The notes under the pieces are model-generated. The model was not told where the DNA came from. It did not search any database and worked only from the letters and a program-made list of their open reading frames with translations. A stretch of 7,976 bases of DNA, from contig JANQEY010000015.1 of NCBI GenBank assembly GCA_028278125.1, positions 1 to 7,976 of the forward strand, given 5' to 3'. The stretch's first letter is position 1. The number at the start of each line of letters is the position of its first letter. Origin of the DNA: a bacterium. Its GTDB lineage: Bacteria; Electryoneota; Electryoneia; Electryoneales; Electryoneaceae. A program made the translations under genes and the position numbers. Of this stretch, positions 1 through 5,820 are shown in pieces.

Positions 1-2
1 GG

Positions 3-3000
3 GTTCTCAATGATCAGACGGAAATGGCCACACACACCATGAGTGTAAGGGCCAGACCGGTTCACGGTTTGCCTAACTGTCTACCGTATTATGATGGAAG
101 TATTACTAACAATACGGTAGGACTAGGCGCAATGTATGATCCGGTGACAATAGATGACCCAGAAGGTTTTCCGGGAGAGTTTATGTGGGATATCACACCT
201 GATCTAAATGTTAGCCATGACGTGGGCGATGTCGGCCACGGTAACATAGTCGTACCCTATGGCCATACATTCGATCTAATTATCACGGGCCTTCAAGGAG
301 TTGAACACGACAGCAAAGACTGGACACCAGGGTACCCTACCATTCGAATAGTTGCCCCCGGTGGCGTGATTTTTTATGAGCAGAATCCAGAAGAACAGGA
401 AAACGAGGACGATGTCAAACTGCAACATACTATGAAGAATCCTGCAGATTCGACCGAATATTTCTATGACTTTAACTTTACCCCTGGCAGCGAACCTAAG
501 GTTCATCTATGGGTCCGCATCACTACAGATGTAAGCAATATCGCTACATCGGATGCCGCCAAAGTGGATGAATCCATAGAAATCCACTATCGTTACTGGG
601 AGGAAAAATGGTATTCAGGTGAGTTAAGCAAAAAGAGGCACGAACAACTCAATATTAATCTTAACTCCTATCGATTTTTCCGGAACCAAGTCAGTGGTAC
701 CTACGATGGTGTCAGCGGAGCAGATGTAGAACCTAAAGACGGTTATGGCGACTATATCGGTGTTGACGAAACCACGTATCTACGGGTCACCTATCCGGTA
801 GATAAATACCAAAATGTAATAAACAATTGTTTTCTTGCTAAGCCAACTCCTGGGGCGGAACAGGAGCCAGGATTTGATGCTGCTGATCCCTATGTTACAA
901 TTAAACTGGATTATCCGAATAACACCCAGGGTCGTGTGGAAGTGAAATATTTGAGCTTTGAACCTGGATATCAGCAAGTAGATTCGAACGACGACGGGGT
1001 TTTCGATGAGTTAATTGTGCCTGATGAAATACTTGATTATCTATCTAATAAAGAAAATACGTCAGGTACTCCCCTGCGTTGGTATGAATTGCAGGACGCC
1101 ACAAAGGAACAAGTTAATTGCGATGATTTCTTTATGCCCCTTCTCACCGATGATCCCGTTTCCGGCCCTGGCCCTGAGTCGGTTGCCGGTTATCTCAAAA
1201 TAACAGGTAAAGAAATAAGCAGTCGGTTTGACGATGTAACGATATCGGTTGACTTTCAAAACTATACTCACACCTTTAAATTTACCGTTGGCGATATCGT
1301 TTTGACACACAAAGGACAGACAGTCACCGAACCGGACAAGCCCCTGGTGGTTAGCGTCACCGAGGACGATGACCCTGATGGCGTCTTTCATGATACAGAG
1401 GGGAACGAAAAGGCCTACGATCCAGGAGACGAACTGGATACCTTTAAGCCTTTTGAACTTAGATTGCCGATGGTGAAACCGCGGAATGACGCGGCGGATA
1501 TTTGTTATTCGGCCGTTCGCTTCCAGTACCCTGAAAACGCACCGGATAATAGCGATGGCGGGCTTATCGTATGGGGTTTGTCTGGCGGGGAAGACCGGTC
1601 CAAAGAACGGAGCGACATTGATAACACCGGCTATATCCTTCACGAGGCAATGATGGGTCTTCCCCTCGAGGATCCAAGGCGGCGCGACATCATGGTCGAC
1701 GACAGGAGACTTTTTCTGGATTGGTTGGGTCTGGATGAATGGAGAGATGGGATGGAATATGAATCCACCCCAAGCAAGAGGGGGCCGAAACAGGAATTCT
1801 ATGTAGAAGGAATAAAACCGGGTGACTACAATGTCACCGTAGGGCTTGCACTTGTTTATGATCCTGTGGATATTTCTGTTAATATTAAAGGAAATCTTAG
1901 TGATTTTCCCGTCCCATTTCAAAACAGCTACGATTTTACCGACTCCGACATCATGAGGGTTATCGTCAAACCGGATCTGGACATCGATGTTGACGATGAT
2001 GGAACGATAGATCATTACGATGAGGAACATGAAGAAGAAAGCCCTAACGAAGAGGATTACCCAGGCTTGATATTATTTGTGAATGACGACGATTCGAATG
2101 GTGACAATGATGAAAATGATTCTCTTGATACTGAACCAGATGGCGATTTAGAAGACATGGTAGAACTGGTACTTAATCTTAATCCTTCAGGTTTTTCGGA
2201 AGGTTACTTCGAGTTAGCTATACGTGATGGTAGTAAGGGTAAGGTGCGCATTTTTGACTTCCCAAAATCGATTATAGGTCCTACAACCACTGAAAGTTCC
2301 GGTAAAGAAGTCACATCTTGTAAGCTTGAAGATGTACCCACAGAAAAGATTTCATTATACGCTGAGGGTGTAAAGCCCGGCAAGGTTACTATCGATCTGC
2401 ATTATAGAGATGATAAACATAACGTACTGGCTACGGATACGGTTGTGATTAGGGTCGATGGTGTTATGAAGGTAAAATTGGGTGAGGATTATAAAACTGA
2501 CATCCCAGATAGATGTGCTGGACAAGTTTATGTTCCTACATGTTATGGAGGTGACTTGACCATTGCTGGTGCCACGATTGAACTCTATTATCTTGATGGT
2601 AGTCGACTAAATTCTGAGCTCGCAATTTACCTCCGTGATGGAGATTTTCCACCGGAGTGCTTAATTAGCCAAGGAAATCCCTGTAGTTATACAGTGCCAG
2701 AAAACCAAGGCATGCATGGATGGTACTATATCCGTACGGAGAACGCTTGTACCTTGTCAGCTTCATTTACGCAGTCAAAAACCGTTGAAAAAGAACCATG
2801 GCATATCTCTTGGTACCCGTTTGCTGCCGACCAACCGTATCGCCATATGTACGAAATTGGTGGGGGCTTAGATGTCTATGATGCTTTATTCAATGCTTCA
2901 GCACCCAAAGCGTATGATGTTGAAAGGGGTGTTCTAATATTTGAAACAGGACACTACATTGCCCAGAGCACTGTAACAGAAAGCAATGCTGAGGTAACTT

Positions 3001-3701
3001 GGGGATATGGTGGTCTTGATTCAGATCCAGCTATCAATCCAGATGTTGATTATGATTGGCACCCTGAAGGAGGAGATGGGCTCATAAATCATACAGAAAA
3101 TGTAGGAACATGGGGGCATTGTGATAAGGCTTCAGCAGTAATTATCTTAGAAGATAAGCCTACAGTAGGTGGAGGTCTTAGTATTGAACAGAAGAATGAT
3201 CTCCTTGTTGCACTATATGACGGCAACGGGGGGATTCTCGTAGATAACGAGTGGCCTGATGTTTCTCCATATATCTGGCATAGCCAACTTGAAGAATTCA
3301 TGTTTAAGGATACGATACCAGGGAACAGTATCATAGAAGGTAAGATGTTTATGATTGATGTTGACCAATCTCCTAATGTTCAGAATCGTCCTGTTTACGG
3401 TATAGAGGAATGTGTGTATAAAGAAAATAATAACCATGAAAATCATAAGATAATGACTATTAGATGCAGGGTAAAAACTTGGACACTGACTAGTAAACAA
3501 GTAGTCACTTATGAATATATTGTTGTTTATGGAGACGATGGTAAAGCCATTGACCATCAATCCCAAGGGTGGATGCCCTTATCTGAAAAGCCAGATTCAC
3601 TTATACATCCCAAAAAAGTAACAGACCAGAATTTTAATTCTAGCTGGTGGCGAGGTCGATTAAACTATCATAATGTTCGTGCATTAATTAATGCTCAATA
3701 G
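3..3701 (+). CDS. Large acidic multidomain protein with C-terminal transglutaminase-like (GP42/Pep-13 type) domain, 5' partial
   Basis: The frame is open to the left edge. The first ATG (24) has no clear ribosome binding site or signal peptide, so the gene almost certainly starts upstream; residue numbers here count from that ATG (1,225 residues). Residues 1-590 are beta-rich, acidic and of unknown family, with an EF-loop-like DSNDDGVFDE at 320-329. A Y-V-E-G-I-K-P-G piece (593-600) recurs as Y-A-E-G-V-K-P-G (779-786). Between them lie a putative Ca2+ loop, DVDDDGTIDHYD (655-666), and an Asp/Asn-rich stretch (685-708). Five Cys fall within 831-909. Residues ~940-1215 resemble the transglutaminase elicitor family (candidate C1033, H1086, D1112 or D1114). 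This suggests a secreted protein able to crosslink or deamidate glutamine-containing targets, which is inferred. The downstream gene starts 49 bp after the stop. The 3' third is more AT-rich than the 5' part. The reading frame is certain; the full architecture and the substrate are not. Confidence 0.9.
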   Translation, partial: VLNDQTEMATHTMSVRARPVHGLPNCLPYYDGSITNNTVGLGAMYDPVTIDDPEGFPGEFMWDITPDLNVSHDVGDVGHGNIVVPYGHTFDLIITGLQGVEHDSKDWTPGYPTIRIVAPGGVIFYEQNPEEQENEDDVKLQHTMKNPADSTEYFYDFNFTPGSEPKVHLWVRITTDVSNIATSDAAKVDESIEIHYRYWEEKWYSGELSKKRHEQLNINLNSYRFFRNQVSGTYDGVSGADVEPKDGYGDYIGVDETTYLRVTYPVDKYQNVINNCFLAKPTPGAEQEPGFDAADPYVTIKLDYPNNTQGRVEVKYLSFEPGYQQVDSNDDGVFDELIVPDEILDYLSNKENTSGTPLRWYELQDATKEQVNCDDFFMPLLTDDPVSGPGPESVAGYLKITGKEISSRFDDVTISVDFQNYTHTFKFTVGDIVLTHKGQTVTEPDKPLVVSVTEDDDPDGVFHDTEGNEKAYDPGDELDTFKPFELRLPMVKPRNDAADICYSAVRFQYPENAPDNSDGGLIVWGLSGGEDRSKERSDIDNTGYILHEAMMGLPLEDPRRRDIMVDDRRLFLDWLGLDEWRDGMEYESTPSKRGPKQEFYVEGIKPGDYNVTVGLALVYDPVDISVNIKGNLSDFPVPFQNSYDFTDSDIMRVIVKPDLDIDVDDDGTIDHYDEEHEEESPNEEDYPGLILFVNDDDSNGDNDENDSLDTEPDGDLEDMVELVLNLNPSGFSEGYFELAIRDGSKGKVRIFDFPKSIIGPTTTESSGKEVTSCKLEDVPTEKISLYAEGVKPGKVTIDLHYRDDKHNVLATDTVVIRVDGVMKVKLGEDYKTDIPDRCAGQVYVPTCYGGDLTIAGATIELYYLDGSRLNSELAIYLRDGDFPPECLISQGNPCSYTVPENQGMHGWYYIRTENACTLSASFTQSKTVEKEPWHISWYPFAADQPYRHMYEIGGGLDVYDALFNASAPKAYDVERGVLIFETGHYIAQSTVTESNAEVTWGYGGLDSDPAINPDVDYDWHPEGGDGLINHTENVGTWGHCDKASAVIILEDKPTVGGGLSIEQKNDLLVALYDGNGGILVDNEWPDVSPYIWHSQLEEFMFKDTIPGNSIIEGKMFMIDVDQSPNVQNRPVYGIEECVYKENNNHENHKIMTIRCRVKTWTLTSKQVVTYEYIVVYGDDGKAIDHQSQGWMPLSEKPDSLIHPKKVTDQNFNSSWWRGRLNYHNVRALINAQ
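1977..2156 (+). other. Asp/Glu-rich putative calcium-binding segment
   Basis: This segment inside the large protein encodes LDIDVDDDGTIDHYD and then an acidic run (EEHEEESPNEED). After a short hydrophobic strand (GLILFVNDDD) comes a second Asp/Asn-rich run ending near LDTEPDGDLED. The first loop follows the spacing D1-D3-D5-G6-I8-D12 of EF-hand or dockerin-type calcium loops, with Asp rather than Glu at position 12. No flanking helices of a true EF-hand are obvious, so a rigid Ca2+-bound linker between beta domains is a better guess than a regulatory EF-hand. Similar VNDDD...GD runs are, from memory, common in planctomycete secreted proteins. Confidence 0.5.
2841..3698 (+). other. Transglutaminase elicitor-like (GP42/Pep-13 family) domain
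   Basis: This C-terminal part of the large protein (about residues 940-1225) was identified from motif order, not by alignment. In order: GGGLDVYDAL (946-955); a His in ETGHY (974-978); the nucleophile context GTWGHCDKAS with C1033; a following helix-like ILEDKP then LLVALYDG; SPYIWHSQ with H1086; FMIDVDQ with D1112 and D1114; VQNRPVYGIE at the Pep-13 position (1119-1128); YEYIVVYGDDGKAI; and a QGWMPLSEKPDSLIHP tail (W1183, HP 1195-1196). From memory, oomycete GP42 and its bacterial relatives share the GHC nucleophile, an FH-type His, a VWNQPV-like motif and a late W...HP element. The C-H-D order with gaps of 53 and 26-28 residues is compatible with a transglutaminase fold. Activity could be acyl transfer or deamidation, or it could be lost. 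Confidence 0.62.
3681..3694. repeat. Perfect 14-bp AT-rich palindrome at the end of the large gene
   Basis: GCATTAATTAATGC is identical to its reverse complement and lies in the last codons of the transglutaminase-like gene, seven bases before the end of its stop codon. No T-run follows closely, so it does not look like an intrinsic terminator. A perfect 14-mer palindrome is expected by chance about once in 16 kb of unbiased sequence, so it may have no function. Confidence 0.3.
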
Positions 3702-3738
3702 AATTAACATGCAATTTACGGGAATTCCAACAAATTTT

Positions 3739-3744
3739 AAGGAA
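3739..3744 (+). promoter_or_regulatory. Ribosome binding site deciding the start of the second gene
   Basis: AAGGAA lies six bases before the ATG at 3751. The earlier in-frame ATG at 3691 overlaps the previous stop codon, has no purine-rich Shine-Dalgarno sequence before it, and would put about 20 non-signal-like residues ahead of a good signal peptide. The site therefore favours 3751. Confidence 0.6.
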
Positions 3745-3750
3745 CCTCCT

Positions 3751-5457
3751 ATGAAAATTTTTTTAATCAGTGTAGCTGTTTTCGGTGTGATCGGCACAAA
3801 CACGGCAGTGATTGGGAGTATATCAGTTTCATCTGAGTTCTTGTCCACTGTGAGAGTAGGTGATTTTAGGGATATTTTAGTTACGGTCCCTAAACCAGGA
3901 TTTTTGGGAAGTACTCGGGAATTACCTCCTTGGTACAGAAAAGGTGTGCCCAAGCAAGCAGTAGATTTCGAAACGAAAACCGTTCGTATAACGGTTATAG
4001 AGATTGCGAATATCAACCGTGGGATTCGTATAATTATGGAATTAAGCAAAGTGGGCTCGAAAGCCCATGCAAACAAACAGCCTTCCCATGACAAGACTAA
4101 GCCTTTGTACTTTGCTTACCTTGATATAAGAAATAATAGTATGAGTATAGCAGGAGATGTGCGAATCAGAGCTAAACTACGTGATGGCACTGAGCCAAGT
4201 ATAGTAGGGATGACTCCTGCTTCCATATACAGGATGACGAGTTCAGGTATACCGTTTCCATTAATAGCCACCGTCCCACTATCGTGGTGTCAAAGCTCTA
4301 CTTTGCTAAAGGGTTCAATGTTTTCAAGCAAAAAGCAGCCTCTTTTTCATGAAGAACTCAACTCACTTTCAAAGGACAGGGACCAAAGCGTATTTAGAGT
4401 TAGTGTTCTTCAATCTTTAAAGGTTATATATAATGATAAAACAAAATCAGATACTCAAAAGGTGCCTGACAATTTAACCAGATCAGATGGGGATGGGTGG
4501 ACACCATTGGAGAGATCTCTAGCCTCAGATGCTGAATTAATTCGGTACCTATCATCTGACGGAAAGGAGCTAACCAAACACGTGTTAGAGGGGGCAGGTA
4601 GATATACTTTTCTCGCAGAGGAAATACAGACGTGGAAAAACGACCAAGATTGGCTTTGGTATTCCATGGAGCGTCGCGATCCGGACGGCAATCTAATGAT
4701 TCGATGTAAACAAATTGTCAATAAAAATCCTGATGAGCTAATAGAAATAGAAAGCAAATTACCGCTATCTGAAAATACCCAAAAAGAGATTGAAGTTCAA
4801 TCACGTGGTGCTACACACCAGCATGATTCATTTTATATAAATCCAATATCAGATCAGGGGATTGAGATATCTATAATAAACAGCAAGTCACCAGCGAAAA
4901 ACCGCAAGGGGGCATGGTTCATTAATTATCGTGGTACTGATAAGAGAGCAAATCGTGCGGTATCTGTGATAGGAGAGAAACAGACGGTTATCCTTCCTGG
5001 TACACATAAATTGGGTGGTGAAATCCTATTAAGGTACCTGTTGAAGAAAGGGAGTAGCTTGCCTTGGGCATACATTAGTGAAGTTGGTAAACAGCAAATT
5101 ACTTTCCCAGAAGACGCGGAGATCATCATCAGTCCAAATGATATAGTAGATGCAAACGTAGTATTCCGAGATAAAACACGTTTAGAAAAACCAGGCAAGC
5201 TTGGACTTTTTTATAAAAAAACATCTAATATACCACTGTTTAGCCTGAAAATAGACAAAATAAATGAAGCTAATACATCTAATTATTGTTTCTGCGTTGC
5301 CACGGGCGCATATCACGCTTGGCTTTTAAACGAGAAAGACGAAAAACATACTTATTTAGGTCAGGTCACCGTAACTAATGAGCCCAATAAGACATATACT
5401 TTACCAGTATCAGGGGTGGCACAGGAAGAAGTTAACTCCCAGGTCGGACCAGGTTAA
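3751..5457 (+). CDS. Secreted protein of unknown function, 568 aa
   Basis: I do not recognise this family. The start at 3751 is preferred over 3691 because AAGGAA precedes it at six bases and the protein then begins MKIFLISVAVFGVIGTNTAV, a Sec-type signal peptide with one Lys and a hydrophobic core. There is no lipobox Cys, so it is probably periplasmic or secreted. Residues ~30-175 alternate hydrophobic strands with polar turns; LYFAYLDIRNNSMSI recalls strands of Ig-like domains of the DUF4352 type, but the match is weak. The middle part (about 190-330) is charged and more helical, with WTPLERSLASDAELIRYL at 250-267, loosely like one ankyrin repeat. The last ~200 residues are beta-rich again (GAWFINYRGTDKR, then TVILPGTHKLGGEILLRYLL) and contain a CFC motif. 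No catalytic signature was seen. It lies 49 bp after the transglutaminase-like gene on the same strand, suggesting co-transcription and a possible partner or substrate role (inference). It is AT-rich relative to the third gene. Confidence 0.85.
   Translation: MKIFLISVAVFGVIGTNTAVIGSISVSSEFLSTVRVGDFRDILVTVPKPGFLGSTRELPPWYRKGVPKQAVDFETKTVRITVIEIANINRGIRIIMELSKVGSKAHANKQPSHDKTKPLYFAYLDIRNNSMSIAGDVRIRAKLRDGTEPSIVGMTPASIYRMTSSGIPFPLIATVPLSWCQSSTLLKGSMFSSKKQPLFHEELNSLSKDRDQSVFRVSVLQSLKVIYNDKTKSDTQKVPDNLTRSDGDGWTPLERSLASDAELIRYLSSDGKELTKHVLEGAGRYTFLAEEIQTWKNDQDWLWYSMERRDPDGNLMIRCKQIVNKNPDELIEIESKLPLSENTQKEIEVQSRGATHQHDSFYINPISDQGIEISIINSKSPAKNRKGAWFINYRGTDKRANRAVSVIGEKQTVILPGTHKLGGEILLRYLLKKGSSLPWAYISEVGKQQITFPEDAEIIISPNDIVDANVVFRDKTRLEKPGKLGLFYKKTSNIPLFSLKIDKINEANTSNYCFCVATGAYHAWLLNEKDEKHTYLGQVTVTNEPNKTYTLPVSGVAQEEVNSQVGPG
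4052..4067 (+). repeat. Perfect 6-bp stem with CGAA loop inside the second gene
   Basis: TGGGCT-CGAA-AGCCCA forms a perfect hairpin with a four-base loop, extendable by one G-T wobble, in the first fifth of the coding region. It is GC-rich in an otherwise AT-rich gene. No T-run follows, so it is not an intrinsic terminator. It may be a coding coincidence or may slow translation after the signal peptide. Confidence 0.3.
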
Positions 5458-5492
5458 ATAGCTCATTTGTTATTGAGTTGTGATATATGTTA

Positions 5493-5510
5493 CGCAGTTT
5501 TGTGCTTTTT
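5493..5510 (+). terminator. Weak terminator-like hairpin and T-run
   Basis: CGCA-gttt-TGTG can form a four-pair stem including one G-T wobble and is followed by C and five T residues, about 35 bases after the stop of the second gene. The stem is short for an intrinsic terminator. Its position between the unknown gene and a separately promoted gene is its main support. Confidence 0.22.
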
Positions 5511-5721
5511 AGGGGCTCCATTCAACCTTAAAATCGACTGTTTTAGAAGGTCAAACTACGAGCTTCGGGATTTATGTAAAAGCATATTTTATTCATATGA
5601 AACGTGAGTAAGAGGTGCCGCGGTATTTGAGTATGAATAGACCAACCTATTTGCCTGAAGCATTACTCTGGATATAGTGGGTGGGTTCACTTATACATGG
5701 GTACCTGTAGTTCATCTTAGG

Positions 5722-5750
5722 TTGATCTATCTCGAAGATTATAGTAAAAT
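5722..5750 (+). promoter_or_regulatory. Putative sigma-70-type promoter for the GLUG-repeat gene
   Basis: TTGATC (5722-5727, four of six matches to TTGACA) is separated by exactly 17 bases from TAAAAT (5745-5750, five of six matches to TATAAT). Transcription would begin near 5757, giving a leader of about 64 bases before the ATG at 5821. No extended -10 TG is present. The fit is good for an unaided reading, but AT-rich intergenic DNA yields such matches by chance. Confidence 0.45.
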
Positions 5751-5807
5751 CATCCCATAAGAGTATAAAACGTCCTAATAACAGAATAAGCGGTGTTTTG
5801 CCAAGTC

Positions 5808-5814
5808 GAGGGAG
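5808..5814 (+). promoter_or_regulatory. Ribosome binding site of the GLUG-repeat gene
   Basis: GAGGGAG ends six bases before the ATG at 5821. It is purine-rich with a GAGG core at a workable distance. Together with the in-frame stop at 5779 and the signal peptide starting at this ATG, it fixes the start. An alternative ATG four codons later (5833) is less well placed. Confidence 0.65.
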
Positions 5815-5820
5815 TGCCAC

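Larger units (their letters stand above)
5458..5820. other. Intergenic region, 363 bp, no gene seen
   Basis: The stretch separates the unknown secreted gene from the GLUG-repeat gene. It holds a weak hairpin with T-run near its left end and a promoter and Shine-Dalgarno sequence near its right end. The rest contains only very short open frames: one starting at 5633 codes for 14 residues and lacks a ribosome binding site. No tRNA, clear riboswitch fold or strong repeat was recognised. In the frame of the downstream gene, a TAA at 5779 blocks any longer start, and there is no alternative ATG, GTG or TTG between it and 5821. Confidence 0.7.

Noticed and set aside
1062..2030. Long open frame on the minus strand, about 322 codons, opposite the acidic part of the large gene.
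   Set aside because: It lies wholly antisense to a well-supported frame rich in Asp and Glu codons, whose GAT/GAC/GAA/GAG complement rarely yields stops. Its product shows no recognisable motif and looks like a compositional shadow.
3691..3750. Earlier start for the unknown secreted gene at 3691, overlapping the previous stop codon.
   Set aside because: No Shine-Dalgarno sequence precedes it, and it would bury the signal peptide behind about 20 polar residues, whereas 3751 has AAGGAA at six bases and a signal peptide right after it.
5633..5677. Small open frame of 14 codons in the intergenic region.
   Set aside because: It is very short, lacks a ribosome binding site and lies upstream of the proposed promoter for the next gene, so there is no positive support.
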